From: RGIG4079 sp045596365 | GTDB taxonomy: Bacteria > Bacteroidota > Bacteroidia > Bacteroidales > Muribaculaceae | Length of the DNA: 64,000 nucleotides | Reading direction: 5' to 3' | Assembly (NCBI GenBank): GCA_045596365.1 | Contig: JAZOCE010000003.1 | Span: forward strand, 6,681 to 70,680 | Shown here: positions 7,913 to 16,280 of the stretch, piece by piece | Layout of the letters: every line of letters begins with the position of its first letter | Numbering within the stretch: the first letter of the stretch is position 1 | Program-made: the position numbers and the translations under genes | The notes under the pieces: model-generated | The model's database searches: none | The model's input: the letters and a program-made list of their open reading frames with translations, nothing else | What the model was told of the DNA's origin: nothing

Positions 7913-8110
7913 TTATTTAATATTAAGTTCACGCTGACGCAACTCAGTCTTAACGCGTGCAATCATTTTACGTTCATGTGTAATTTTAGCAGGGCTGTCA
8001 AGTGGAGAAATTGAGTGGTTAATCTTCAATTGAAGATACTCTTTTTCCATTTCAACCAAGCGATCTTTAAGATCTTGAGTGCTAAGTTCTTTGATTTCTT
8101 CTTTCTTCAT
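7913..8110 (-). CDS. rpmC: 50S ribosomal protein L29
   Basis: 65-residue uL29, a two-helix protein near the polypeptide exit that neighbours L23. It starts MKKEEIKELSTQDLKDRLVE and ends with the helical MIARVKTELRQRELNIK segment. It lies 12 bases after rplP. The length and helical heptad character fit the family; nothing is unusual. Confidence 0.97.
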   Translation of the reverse strand: MKKEEIKELSTQDLKDRLVEMEKEYLQLKINHSISPLDSPAKITHERKMIARVKTELRQRELNIK

Positions 8111-8122
8111 AATCTTATACTA

Positions 8123-8554
8123 TTACACATTTTGACTTGGATCATAATCACGACGTACTACAAATTTTGTAGTAACAGGGAGTTTTTGTGCTGCCAAGCG
8201 AAGAGCTTCTTTTGCGATTTCAAAGCTTACGCCTTCTACTTCGATTAGCATACGACCTGGAGTAACAGGTGCAACGAATCCTTCTGGAGCACCTTTACCT
8301 TTACCCATACGTACTTCAGCAGGTTTTTTAGTAATAGGCTTATCTGGGAAAATGCGGATCCAAATTTGTCCTTGACGTTGCATGTAACGAGTTACAGCCA
8401 CACGAGCTGCTTCGATTTGACGTCCGGTAATCCACTTAGATTCCAAAGTCTTTATACCAAAAGAACCGAATGCCAACTGATTGCCGCGTTGAGCATTGCC
8501 TTTCATGCGGCCTTTCTGTTGTCTGCGAAATTTTGTTTTCTTTGGTTGTAACAT
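8123..8554 (-). CDS. rplP: 50S ribosomal protein L16
   Basis: 143-residue uL16, which helps shape the A site and tRNA accommodation on the large subunit. It begins MLQPKKTKFRRQQKGRMKGN and contains the IWIRIFPDKPITKKPAEVRM region and GKGAPEGFVAPVTPGRMLIE, including the arginine-rich decoding-side loop. It is 21 bases after rpsC and 12 before rpmC. Confidence 0.98.
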   Translation of the reverse strand: MLQPKKTKFRRQQKGRMKGNAQRGNQLAFGSFGIKTLESKWITGRQIEAARVAVTRYMQRQGQIWIRIFPDKPITKKPAEVRMGKGKGAPEGFVAPVTPGRMLIEVEGVSFEIAKEALRLAAQKLPVTTKFVVRRDYDPSQNV

Positions 8555-8575
8555 TGTTGTTGATCAATTCAGGGT

Positions 8576-9307
8576 TTAACGGTTGTTTTTAGGTTTGCGG
8601 AAACCACCACGACGAGATGCGCCATTGTTTGCGCTACGTCCGTCTTTAGCTGTAGTAGTGAAAGATGGAGCAAGATCGCGTTTTCCGTAAACTTCGCCAC
8701 GACATATCCATACTTTTACGCCGATAACACCTACTTTAGTGTGTGCTTCAACGAGAGCATAGTCAATGTCTGCACGGAGAGTGTGGAGTGGAGTACGTCC
8801 TTCTTTAAACATTTCAGAACGTGCCATTTCAGCACCATTTAAACGGCCACTGATTTGGATTTTAATTCCTTCGGCATTGCTGCGCATTGTTGAAGCGATA
8901 GCCATCTTAACTGCACGACGATAAGCGATTTTACCTTCGATTTGGCGTGCTACTGTGCTTGCAACGATTTGTGCATCCAATTCAGGACGTTTGATTTCGA
9001 AAATGTTAATTTGTACATCCTTGTCAGTGATTTTCTTAAGTTCTTCTTTTAGTTTGTCAACTTCAGAACCACCTTTACCGATAATCAAACCTGGACGTGA
9101 AGTACATACTGTAATAGTGATCAATTTGAGCGTACGCTCAATAACAATACGTGAAACGCTTGACTTAGCTAAGCGGACGTTAAGATACTTACGAATCTTA
9201 GAATCTTCGAGTATAGTATCTCCGTATTTTTTGCCGCCATACCAGTTAGAATCCCAACCTCTGATGACTCCTAAGCGATTGCTTATTGGATTTACTTTTT
9301 GTCCCAT
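8576..9307 (-). CDS. rpsC: 30S ribosomal protein S3
   Basis: 243-residue uS3, a head protein at the mRNA entry with helicase-like function. It starts MGQKVNPISNRLGVIRGWDS, has the KH-domain GXXG loop (GLIIGKGGSEVDKL, residues about 74-87) and the C-domain ISGRLNGAEMARSEMFKEGR, followed by a basic glycine-rich tail. It lies 3 bases after rplV. The length is typical for Bacteroidales. Confidence 0.98.
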   Translation of the reverse strand: MGQKVNPISNRLGVIRGWDSNWYGGKKYGDTILEDSKIRKYLNVRLAKSSVSRIVIERTLKLITITVCTSRPGLIIGKGGSEVDKLKEELKKITDKDVQINIFEIKRPELDAQIVASTVARQIEGKIAYRRAVKMAIASTMRSNAEGIKIQISGRLNGAEMARSEMFKEGRTPLHTLRADIDYALVEAHTKVGVIGVKVWICRGEVYGKRDLAPSFTTTAKDGRSANNGASRRGGFRKPKNNR

Positions 9308-9310
9308 TTC

Positions 9311-9721
9311 TTATGCTTCGTTTTTAGCGTTATTAATTGTATCTACAAACAATGTAACGTGATTTGAACGTTTACGTATTCTATAACCTCTTCCTTGAGG
9401 AGCTGTGCGGAGACGCTTCAACATTGGAGCGCAATCAACAAAGATTGTGCTGATGTATAGTTCACCGTTTTCAGCTTTTCTTTCATTTTTAGCCTCCCAA
9501 TTTGCTATTGCTGAGCGGAGAAGTTTTTCCACTTTAGCTGCAGCTTCTTTATTTGAGAACTTAAGGATACCCAACGCACGGAACACTTCTTTGCCACGCA
9601 CCATATCAGCAACAAGGCGCATTTTGCGAGGAGAAGAAGGCACGTTGTTCAACTTGGCGAAAGCCTGAGTCTTAAGAGTCTCCTTTCTTAATTCGGCTGA
9701 TTGTCTTTTTCTTACACCCAT
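9311..9721 (-). CDS. rplV: 50S ribosomal protein L22
   Basis: 136-residue uL22, whose beta-hairpin lines the nascent-peptide exit tunnel, where macrolide-resistance changes map in other bacteria. The NVPSSPRKMRLVADMVRGKE region and the C-terminal PMLKRLRTAPQGRGYRIRKR hairpin and VTLFV strand are intact. It has a slightly longer N-terminus than E. coli, as is common in Bacteroidota. A 50-base spacer separates it from rpsS. Confidence 0.98.
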   Translation of the reverse strand: MGVRKRQSAELRKETLKTQAFAKLNNVPSSPRKMRLVADMVRGKEVFRALGILKFSNKEAAAKVEKLLRSAIANWEAKNERKAENGELYISTIFVDCAPMLKRLRTAPQGRGYRIRKRSNHVTLFVDTINNAKNEA

Positions 9722-9771
9722 TGTATTTTAATTTCTTTTTTTTTCAAAATTAGTTATATCCAGGGCCCTTA

Positions 9772-10041
9772 TTATTTTTTCTTGTTACCACCGTGTCCAC
9801 GGAAGTTACGTGTTGGAGCAAATTCTCCCAACTTGTGTCCTACCATGTTTTCAGTTACGTAAACAGGAATAAATTTATTACCATTGTGAACTGCGAAAGT
9901 GTGTCCTACAAAGTCTGGAGAAATCATTGATGCACGGCTCCATGTCTTGATAACTGACTTTTTACCGCTTTCTTCCATTGCAGCAACTTTCTTTTCGAGC
10001 TTAACGCTGATAAATGGGCCTTTTTTTAATGAACGACTCAT
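9772..10041 (-). CDS. rpsS: 30S ribosomal protein S19
   Basis: 89-residue uS19 of the small-subunit head, interacting with S13. It begins MSRSLKKGPFISVKLEKKV, contains the IKTWSRASMISPDFVGHTFA core and the VTENMVGHKLGEFAPTR signature, and ends RGHGGNKKK. It is 19 bases after rplB. The following 50-base spacer contains a lone TAATTTTG (9745-9752, minus) without a partner -33 box. Confidence 0.98.
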   Translation of the reverse strand: MSRSLKKGPFISVKLEKKVAAMEESGKKSVIKTWSRASMISPDFVGHTFAVHNGNKFIPVYVTENMVGHKLGEFAPTRNFRGHGGNKKK

Positions 10042-10060
10042 AGTTACTTAATTAATCAGA

Positions 10061-10888
10061 TTACTTTTTTCTTCTTTCAATAATGTACTTTGAAGAATGT
10101 TTCTTCGGAGCACGTGTCTTGAGACCCTTAGCGTATAGACCCTTACGTGAACGTGGGTGTCCACCTGAAGCGCGACCTTCACCACCACCCATTGGGTGAT
10201 CTACTGGGTTCATTACAACGCCACGGTTGCGAGGACGACGGCCGAGCCAACGTGAACGACCTGCCTTACCCGAGCGTTCAAGAGAGTGTTCGCTGTTACC
10301 AACGACACCTACTGTAGCTTTACATGCAGAAAGCACTTTACGTGTTTCTCCCGAAGGTAATTTGATAATCGCATAATCCCCTTCTCTCGAAGTCAACTGT
10401 GCAAATGTACCAGCCGAACGAGCCATGAAAGCTCCTTGGCCAGGACGCAATTCAATGTTGTGGATTACTGTACCTACAGGGATTTTGCTCAAAGGAAGAG
10501 CATTACCTACTTCAGGTGCAGCATCTGGTCCACTTACTACTGTTGCGCCAACTTGTAAGCCGTTGGGTGCAATTATATAAGTTTTAGCTCCGTCTACATA
10601 GTAAAGAAGAGCAATGCGAGCTGAACGGTTTGGATCATACTCGATTGATTTTACTACTGCGGGAACACCGTCTTTGTTTCTCTTAAAGTCAATGATGCGG
10701 TATTTACGTTTGTGCCCACCACCAAGGTAGCGAGTGGTGAGGTGTCCTTCGGCGTTACGACCACCTGTAGACTTTTTACCGACTGTAAGAGATTTCTCTG
10801 GCGTACTAGCAGTGATTGTACCTTTAAATACGCCAATAACTTTGTGTCTTTGCCCCGGTGTTGTGGGCTTCAATTTTCTTACTGCCAT
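10061..10888 (-). CDS. rplB: 50S ribosomal protein L2
   Basis: 275-residue uL2, required for subunit association and peptidyl transferase activity. It has the N-terminal KPTTPGQRHKV segment, the OB and SH3-like domains, and the C-terminal RGVVMNPVDHPMGGGEGRAS motif with the conserved functional His, then the SRKGLYAKGLKTR tail. It starts 6 bases after rplW. The length is standard. Confidence 0.98.
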   Translation of the reverse strand: MAVRKLKPTTPGQRHKVIGVFKGTITASTPEKSLTVGKKSTGGRNAEGHLTTRYLGGGHKRKYRIIDFKRNKDGVPAVVKSIEYDPNRSARIALLYYVDGAKTYIIAPNGLQVGATVVSGPDAAPEVGNALPLSKIPVGTVIHNIELRPGQGAFMARSAGTFAQLTSREGDYAIIKLPSGETRKVLSACKATVGVVGNSEHSLERSGKAGRSRWLGRRPRNRGVVMNPVDHPMGGGEGRASGGHPRSRKGLYAKGLKTRAPKKHSSKYIIERRKK

Positions 10889-10894
10889 TTTCTA

Positions 10895-11185
10895 TTATAT
10901 GTTGCTATAAAAGTCGATTGTTTGACCATCAGCCACAGTAATGAAAGCTTTCTTGTAAGCAACTGTTTTGCCTTTAATCAAGCCGCTCTTAGTGTAGCGT
11001 GATTTGTTTTTACCTCTAACAACAAGTGTGTTGACATTAACTACTTTCACGTCATAAAGTTTCTCAACCAATGACTTGATTTGATACTTATTAGCATCAA
11101 GAGAAACGCGGAAAGTGTAGCGATTAAGCTTTTCTGTAAGCTTAGTTGCTTTTTCTGTAACGATAGGTTGAATCATTATTTCCAT
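10895..11185 (-). CDS. rplW: 50S ribosomal protein L23
   Basis: 96-residue uL23, which sits at the exit tunnel and docks trigger factor and SRP. The IVTEKATKLTEKLNRYTFRV core and YDVKVVNVNTLVVRGK segment are characteristic. The first ATG gives MEIMIQPIVTEK; a start three codons later (MIQPIV) is also possible and resembles the family consensus. It lies 18 bases after rplD. Confidence 0.96.
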   Translation of the reverse strand: MEIMIQPIVTEKATKLTEKLNRYTFRVSLDANKYQIKSLVEKLYDVKVVNVNTLVVRGKNKSRYTKSGLIKGKTVAYKKAFITVADGQTIDFYSNI

Positions 11186-11203
11186 TGTTTATCCTAATGT
11201 TAA

Positions 11204-11824
11204 TTATAGTTTATTAATGACTTCAAGGCTACTCTCTGTTAAGACAATAGCTTTGTTGTTAAGTAATGCATAAGTATTTACATCCGAAGCAGTTATAATT
11301 TGTGCGTTCGGAAGATTTCGAGCTGACAAATATACGTTTTTATTTTGACCTGCTAAAATCAAAAGCGTTTTCTTGTCGTCAACTTTAAGATTTTTAGTAA
11401 TATTTACAAAATCTTTAGTCTTTGGAGCTTCGAAAGTGAAATCTTCGACGATAACAATTTGATTATCCTGAGCCTTGAATGTCAATGCTGATTTACGTGC
11501 AAGAGATTTCAATTTCTTATTGAGCTTGAAACGATAGTCACGAGGACGAGGACCAAATACACGACCTCCACCTACAAGTACAGGAGAATTGATATCACCG
11601 ATACGGCTACCGCCACCACCTTTTTGCTTGTGGAGCTTGCGAGTAGAACCAGAAACTTCGCTTCTTTCTTTTGACTTGTGGGTACCTTGACGTTGGTTAG
11701 CCAAGTATTGTTTCACATCGAGATATACGGCATGCTCGTTTGCTTCAATTGCAAACACCTCATCGTTAAGCTGAGCTTTACGACCAGTGTCTTCACCTTT
11801 AATATTATAAATTGCGAGTTCCAT
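11204..11824 (-). CDS. rplD: 50S ribosomal protein L4
   Basis: 206-residue uL4, whose extended loop forms the exit-tunnel constriction. In gammaproteobacteria it also controls the S10 operon, but no such leader is evident here because rpsJ follows fusA closely. The loop KGGGGSRIGDINSPVLVGGG and the FGPRPRDYRFKLNKK region are clear. Its ATG overlaps the rplC stop by one base (TAATG). Confidence 0.98.
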   Translation of the reverse strand: MELAIYNIKGEDTGRKAQLNDEVFAIEANEHAVYLDVKQYLANQRQGTHKSKERSEVSGSTRKLHKQKGGGGSRIGDINSPVLVGGGRVFGPRPRDYRFKLNKKLKSLARKSALTFKAQDNQIVIVEDFTFEAPKTKDFVNITKNLKVDDKKTLLILAGQNKNVYLSARNLPNAQIITASDVNTYALLNNKAIVLTESSLEVINKL

Positions 11825-12441
11825 TATTTCTCAATTATTACGATTGAACCTTTACTTCCTGGGATAGATCCCTTAATCATCATAAGATTGTGTTCGGCAA
11901 TCACCTTCAATACTTGTAGGTTTTGCACGGTTACACGTTGGTTGCCGGTCTGACCAGCCATGCGCATTCCTTTGAATACTTTTGCTGGGTAAGAACATGC
12001 TCCGATAGAACCGGGAGCGCGAAGACGGTTGTGTTGACCGTGAGTAGTTTGACCTACACCACCGAAACCGTGACGTTTTACAACACCTTGATAACCTTTA
12101 CCTTTTGATGTTCCTGCGATATCTACGAAATCGCCTTCTGCAAAGAAGTCAACAGCAATGGTATCACCAAGCTTGTATTCGCCTTCAAATCCTTTGAACT
12201 CGGCCAAGTGTCTCTTGGGGGTTACGCCTGCTTTTTTGAAGTGACCTGCTTCAGGCTTTGTTGTGTGCTTGTCTTTTTTGTCTTCAAAGCCAAGTTGCAA
12301 AGCTTCATAGCCGTCTGTTTCAACTGTTTTTACTTGAGTAACCACACAAGGACCTACTTCGATAACAGTGCACGGTGTATTTTTACCGTCGGCACTGAAT
12401 ACGGATGTCATTCCGATTTTTTTTCCTAATAATCCTGGCAT
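11824..12441 (-). CDS. rplC: 50S ribosomal protein L3
   Basis: 205-residue uL3, an early assembly protein whose loop approaches the peptidyl-transferase centre. It begins MPGLLGKKIGMTSVFSADGK and shows the signature GTSKGKGYQGVVKRHGFGGV, the RAPGSIGACSYPAKVFKGMR loop and AGQTGNQRVTVQNL. It is 23 bases after rpsJ and overlaps rplD by one base. Confidence 0.98.
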   Translation of the reverse strand: MPGLLGKKIGMTSVFSADGKNTPCTVIEVGPCVVTQVKTVETDGYEALQLGFEDKKDKHTTKPEAGHFKKAGVTPKRHLAEFKGFEGEYKLGDTIAVDFFAEGDFVDIAGTSKGKGYQGVVKRHGFGGVGQTTHGQHNRLRAPGSIGACSYPAKVFKGMRMAGQTGNQRVTVQNLQVLKVIAEHNLMMIKGSIPGSKGSIVIIEK

Positions 12442-12464
12442 TTCTCTGTTAATTTAAAAAATGA

Positions 12465-12770
12465 TTACACCTTGATTTCTACTTCTACACCACTAGGAAG
12501 TTCAAGCTTCATAAGAGCGTCAACTGTTTTTGCAGTTGAGTTGTAGATGTCAATTAGACGTTTGAATGATGAAAGTTGGAACTGTTCACGTGATTTTTTA
12601 TTCACGAATGTTGAACGGTTCACAGTGAAGATACGTTTGTGTGTTGGTAGAGGTATAGGACCGCTAATTACCGCACCTGTAGCCTTCACAGTCTTAACAA
12701 TCTTTTCAGCCGACTTGTCAACCAAGTTGTGATCGTAAGATTTTAATTTGATTCTGATTTTTTGGCTCAT
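12465..12770 (-). CDS. rpsJ: 30S ribosomal protein S10 (NusE)
   Basis: 101-residue uS10 of the small-subunit head, also a transcription antitermination partner of NusB. It starts MSQKIRIKLKSYDHNLVDK and contains the signature GPIPLPTHKRIFTVNRSTFV. In E. coli this is the first gene of its own operon; here it follows fusA by only 19 bases, so the str and S10 operons are fused and tuf is not between them. Confidence 0.98.
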   Translation of the reverse strand: MSQKIRIKLKSYDHNLVDKSAEKIVKTVKATGAVISGPIPLPTHKRIFTVNRSTFVNKKSREQFQLSSFKRLIDIYNSTAKTVDALMKLELPSGVEVEIKV

Positions 12771-12789
12771 ATTGTTTATGAATAAAATA

Positions 12790-14916
12790 TTATTTCAATA
12801 AGTCAACTCGGCCTTGGCATTCAGTCAAGACTTGTTTTGCAATAGATGTGCTCACTTCTGCATAGTGTGAGAATGTCATTGTAGAAGTTGCACGACCTGA
12901 AGTGATTGTACGCAATGCAGTTACATAACCAAACATTTCAGCAAGAGGAGTTTTAGCTTTTACTACGCGAGCACCGCTACGGCTTGTTTCCATGCCTTCC
13001 ACTTGACCACGACGTTTGTTCAAGTCAGAGATTACATCACCCATGCTTTCTTCTGGAGTAACAACTTCAATTTTCATGATTGGTTCAAGAAGAACTGGAC
13101 CTGCTTTTTCACAAGCTTTTTTGAATGCTTGGATAGCACAAAGTTCAAATGAAAGTTGGTCAGAGTCAACTGGGTGGAATGAACCGTCGATTACTGTTAC
13201 TTTAAGTTGTTCTACTGGATAACCAGCAAGAACACCATTCTTCATTGCTGTAGTGAAACCTTTTTGAATTGAAGGGATAAATTCTTTAGGAATGTTACCA
13301 CCTTTAACTTCGTCAACGAATTGTAGATTTCCTTCGAAACCTTCGTCTACTGGCTCAACGCGAACGATGATATCAGCAAATTTACCGCGACCACCGGTTT
13401 GTTTCTTGAACACTTCGCGCAATTCAACAGCTTGAGTAATTGTTTCTTTATATGTAACTTGAGGACGACCTTGGTTACATTCTACTTTAAACTCACGACG
13501 AAGACGGTCGATAATGATATCAAGGTGAAGCTCACCCATACCAGAGATAACTGTTTGACCTGTTTCTTCGTTAGTTTGTACGCGGAATGTTGGGTCTTCT
13601 TCAGCAAGTTTTTGAAGTCCTACACCAAGTTTATCGAGGTCTTTTTGAGTCTTAGGCTCAACAGCGATACCGATAACTGGTTCTGGGAATTCCATTGCTT
13701 CAAGTACGATTGGAGCATCTTCTGCACATAAAGTATCACCTGTGCGGATATCTTTAAAGCCTACACCGGCACCGATATCTCCACAGCCAATAACATCTTT
13801 AGCATTTTGTTTATTTGAGTGCATTTGGAATAGACGAGAAACACGTTCTTTCTTTCCTGAGCGAGAGTTAAGGATATAACTTCCTGCTACCATATCACCT
13901 GAATAAACGCGGAAGAAGCAAAGACGACCTACATATGGGTCAGTTGCAATCTTGAATGCCAATGCACACATTGGAGCATCGCTTGATGGTTCGCGAGTAA
14001 GAATTTCTTCAGGGTTACCAACTGCGTGACCTTCGATAGCACCACCATCAGTAGGACATGGGAGATAAGCACACACGTTGTTAAGAAGACATTGTACACC
14101 TTTATTCTTGAATGAGCTACCGCAAGTCATAGGAACAAGTTCCAATGAAAGAGTTGCTTTACGGATAGCTACGCGAATTTCGTCTTCAGTGATAGTTGAA
14201 GGATCATCGAAATATTTTTCCATCAACACATCATCAAATTCAGCGATTTTTTCAAGCATTTTATCGCGCCATTCTTCTGCTTCATCTTGAAGATTAGCAG
14301 GAATTTCTTCGATTACATAGTCAGCACCTTGTTTTTCATCGGGCCAGTAGTAAGCCTTCATTGTTACAAGGTCAATAATGCCTTTGAATGTTTCTTCAGC
14401 ACCGATAGGAATTTGGATAGGACAAGGATTAGCACCAAGTACATCTTTCATTTGGCGAACAACTTCAAAGAAGTTAGCACCTGAACGGTCCATTTTGTTC
14501 ACATATGCGATACGAGGTACATTATACTTGTCAGCTTGACGCCACACTGTTTCTGATTGAGGTTCAACACCACCTACAGCACAATATGTAGCAACAGCAC
14601 CATCAAGAACACGCAATGAACGTTCTACTTCCACAGTAAAGTCAACGTGCCCTGGAGTGTCAATGAGGTTGATTTTATATTGCTCATTGTTATATTTCCA
14701 GAATGCAGTTGTAGCAGCTGAAGTAATAGTAATACCACGTTCTTGCTCCTGCTCCATCCAGTCCATTGTAGCAGCGCCATCATGAACTTCACCAATTTTG
14801 TGAGTAAGACCGGTATAGAAAAGAATACGCTCAGATGTGGTTGTTTTACCAGCATCGATGTGAGCCATGATACCGATGTTACGGGTATATTTTAATAATT
14901 CGTCTGATTTAGCCAT
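12790..14916 (-). CDS. fusA: Elongation factor G
   Basis: 708-residue translocation GTPase that moves tRNAs and mRNA after peptide-bond formation and acts with RRF in recycling. The GTPase motifs are complete: AHIDAGKTTTSERIL (G1, about 18-32), the switch II DTPGHVDFTVEV, and YVNKMDRSGANF (G4). Domains II-V follow, including GMGELHLDIIIDRL and RGQVEGM. It sits in str-operon position after rpsG (32-base gap). Domain content fits canonical EF-G rather than a paralogue. Confidence 0.98.
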   Translation of the reverse strand: MAKSDELLKYTRNIGIMAHIDAGKTTTSERILFYTGLTHKIGEVHDGAATMDWMEQEQERGITITSAATTAFWKYNNEQYKINLIDTPGHVDFTVEVERSLRVLDGAVATYCAVGGVEPQSETVWRQADKYNVPRIAYVNKMDRSGANFFEVVRQMKDVLGANPCPIQIPIGAEETFKGIIDLVTMKAYYWPDEKQGADYVIEEIPANLQDEAEEWRDKMLEKIAEFDDVLMEKYFDDPSTITEDEIRVAIRKATLSLELVPMTCGSSFKNKGVQCLLNNVCAYLPCPTDGGAIEGHAVGNPEEILTREPSSDAPMCALAFKIATDPYVGRLCFFRVYSGDMVAGSYILNSRSGKKERVSRLFQMHSNKQNAKDVIGCGDIGAGVGFKDIRTGDTLCAEDAPIVLEAMEFPEPVIGIAVEPKTQKDLDKLGVGLQKLAEEDPTFRVQTNEETGQTVISGMGELHLDIIIDRLRREFKVECNQGRPQVTYKETITQAVELREVFKKQTGGRGKFADIIVRVEPVDEGFEGNLQFVDEVKGGNIPKEFIPSIQKGFTTAMKNGVLAGYPVEQLKVTVIDGSFHPVDSDQLSFELCAIQAFKKACEKAGPVLLEPIMKIEVVTPEESMGDVISDLNKRRGQVEGMETSRSGARVVKAKTPLAEMFGYVTALRTITSGRATSTMTFSHYAEVSTSIAKQVLTECQGRVDLLK

Positions 14917-14948
14917 TATTTACTGATGTTTATCAATGAAAACTGAAA

Positions 14949-15425
14949 TTAGAAACGGAAATGTGCAAATGCGCGGTTAGCTTCGGCCATCTTGTGCATA
15001 TCTTCTTTACGTTTGAATGCACCACCTTGCTCATTGTAAGCATCAACTATTTCAGCAGCCAATTTATCTGCCATAGTTTTACCACCACGTTTGCGAGAAT
15101 AGATGATTAGATTCTTCATTGATATTGACTCCTTACGATCAGGACGGATCTCAGTCGGAACTTGGAATGTTGCACCACCCACACGGCGTGATTTAACTTC
15201 GACTTGAGGAGTTACATTTTCGAGCGCTTTTTTCCAGATTTCAAGCGCAGATTTTTCCTCGTTAGGCAACTTAGACTTCACAGTCTCAAGTGCGCTATAG
15301 AAAATAGTATAAGCAATGTTCTTTTTGCCATCATACATCAAGTGATTGACAAATTTAGACACTCTTACGTCATTAAAAACGGGATCAGGTAATACAACCC
15401 GTTTCTTTGGTTTAGCTTTACGCAT
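14949..15425 (-). CDS. rpsG: 30S ribosomal protein S7
   Basis: 158-residue uS7, the assembly initiator of the small-subunit head, placed at the mRNA exit and E site. It starts MRKAKPKKRVVLPDPVFNDV and has the VSKFVNHLMYDGKKNIAYTI signature, the beta-hairpin VEVKSRRVGGATFQVPTEIR and the C-terminal ANRAFAHFRF. In E. coli S7 represses its own operon by binding the rpsL-rpsG spacer; the corresponding spacer here is 156 bases with a hairpin. Confidence 0.98.
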   Translation of the reverse strand: MRKAKPKKRVVLPDPVFNDVRVSKFVNHLMYDGKKNIAYTIFYSALETVKSKLPNEEKSALEIWKKALENVTPQVEVKSRRVGGATFQVPTEIRPDRKESISMKNLIIYSRKRGGKTMADKLAAEIVDAYNEQGGAFKRKEDMHKMAEANRAFAHFRF

Positions 15426-15581
15426 AGTTTTTTCTAAAATTTTTGTTTTTGTTTGCTGGTTGCTTTCATCACTTCAACGATGTTCTCTAACATCATTTAC
15501 TCAACCGAAATAGCCTGCCAATAAATCAAAAACGAAGTTTATAACTTGTTTTATCTCTTTGCTGATTTCCGCTAAGGTTTA
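15426..15581 (-). promoter_or_regulatory. rpsL-rpsG intercistronic region, candidate S7 control site
   Basis: This is the longest spacer in the superoperon. It has no reading frame and no TAnnTTTG box on the minus strand. A perfect hairpin, GATGTT (15479-15484) and AACATC (15489-15494) with a CTCT loop, lies about 55 bases upstream of rpsG. The position matches the E. coli S7-binding intercistronic element. Homology is not claimed; only position and structure suggest it. Confidence 0.4.
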
Positions 15582-15986
15582 TTATTTTTTACCTTTTGCA
15601 GCAGGTGCAGCTCCTGGTTTTGGACGTTTAGCTCCGTATTTAGAACGACGTTGTGTACGATCTTTCACACCGCTTGTATCAAGTGTACCGCGTACAATGT
15701 GATAACGCACACCTGGAAGGTCTTTTACACGACCACCACGTACAAGTACGATTGAGTGTTCTTGAAGATTGTGACCTTCTCCTGGAATGTAAGAGTTAAC
15801 CTCTTTACCATTAGTCAATCTCACACGAGCTACTTTACGCATAGCTGAGTTAGGTTTCTTGGGAGTAGTAGTATACACACGCACGCACACACCACGACGT
15901 TGTGGGCATGAATCGAGCGCTGGAGACTTACTTTTGTCCTCAAGAGCTATACGTCCTTTTCTTACTAATTGCTGAATAGTAGGCAT
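15582..15986 (-). CDS. rpsL: 30S ribosomal protein S12
   Basis: 134-residue uS12, which monitors codon-anticodon pairing in the decoding centre. It begins MPTIQQLVRKGRIALEDKSK and carries both fidelity loops: TTPKKPNSAMRKVARVRL, with the lysine whose substitution gives streptomycin resistance intact, and RGGRVKDLPGVRYH. It is the first gene of the superoperon, preceded by a leader of about 135 bases and a strong promoter. Confidence 0.98.
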   Translation of the reverse strand: MPTIQQLVRKGRIALEDKSKSPALDSCPQRRGVCVRVYTTTPKKPNSAMRKVARVRLTNGKEVNSYIPGEGHNLQEHSIVLVRGGRVKDLPGVRYHIVRGTLDTSGVKDRTQRRSKYGAKRPKPGAAPAAKGKK

Positions 15987-16054
15987 CTTAGTTCTTTGTT
16001 TTTGTTACTTAAATTTATATTCTCTTATATTATTATTTCCTTTTTACACACATT

Positions 16055-16076
16055 CAAAGCACCAACTACCGCTTTG
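16055..16076 (-). promoter_or_regulatory. Hairpin in the rpsL 5' leader
   Basis: The transcript leader between the promoter and rpsL contains CAAAGC (16055-16060) pairing with GCTTTG (16071-16076) across a 10-base loop. It is the only clear inverted repeat in this leader. A role in control is possible but unsupported beyond position. Confidence 0.25.
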
Positions 16077-16128
16077 TATTTCAATTACTTAGCAATAATG
16101 TGGTACTTCTACAGTCTGAAAAACGATG

Positions 16129-16160
16129 CAAAATTACTAACTAATTTCCTAATAACCAAA
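16129..16160 (-). promoter_or_regulatory. Promoter of the ribosomal superoperon
   Basis: On the minus strand TTTG (16157-16160), a 20-base spacer and TAATTTTG (16129-16136) match the Bacteroidota sigma factor consensus TTTG-N19/20-TAnnTTTG. Transcription would start near 16,122-16,125, leaving about a 135-base leader before rpsL. It is the only complete promoter motif I found for the 31 downstream genes. Confidence 0.75.
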
Positions 16161-16209
16161 TATTTTTACTCTTATTTATAATAAATTTATTTTGCCAATT
16201 TCTAACACA

Positions 16210-16250
16210 AGAGGTGGCTGTGCTTTCCATAAAAAGCCACAACCACCTCT
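16210..16250 (-). terminator. Terminator hairpin after the methyltransferase gene
   Basis: AGAGGTGGCTGTG (16210-16222) pairs with CACAACCACCTCT (16238-16250) with one mismatch, a 13-base stem. It lies 30 bases beyond the methyltransferase stop and upstream of the rpsL promoter, so it would insulate the ribosomal operon from read-through. No long U-tract follows, so it may act as a transcript end rather than a classic intrinsic terminator. Confidence 0.6.
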
Positions 16251-16280
16251 AATATTTAATATTATTTAATATTTCTTATT

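Noticed and set aside
9745..9752. TAATTTTG on the minus strand between rpsS and rplV, resembling an internal promoter
   Set aside because: No -33 TTTG at the right distance; AT-rich spacers give such 8-mers by chance and neighbours have none.
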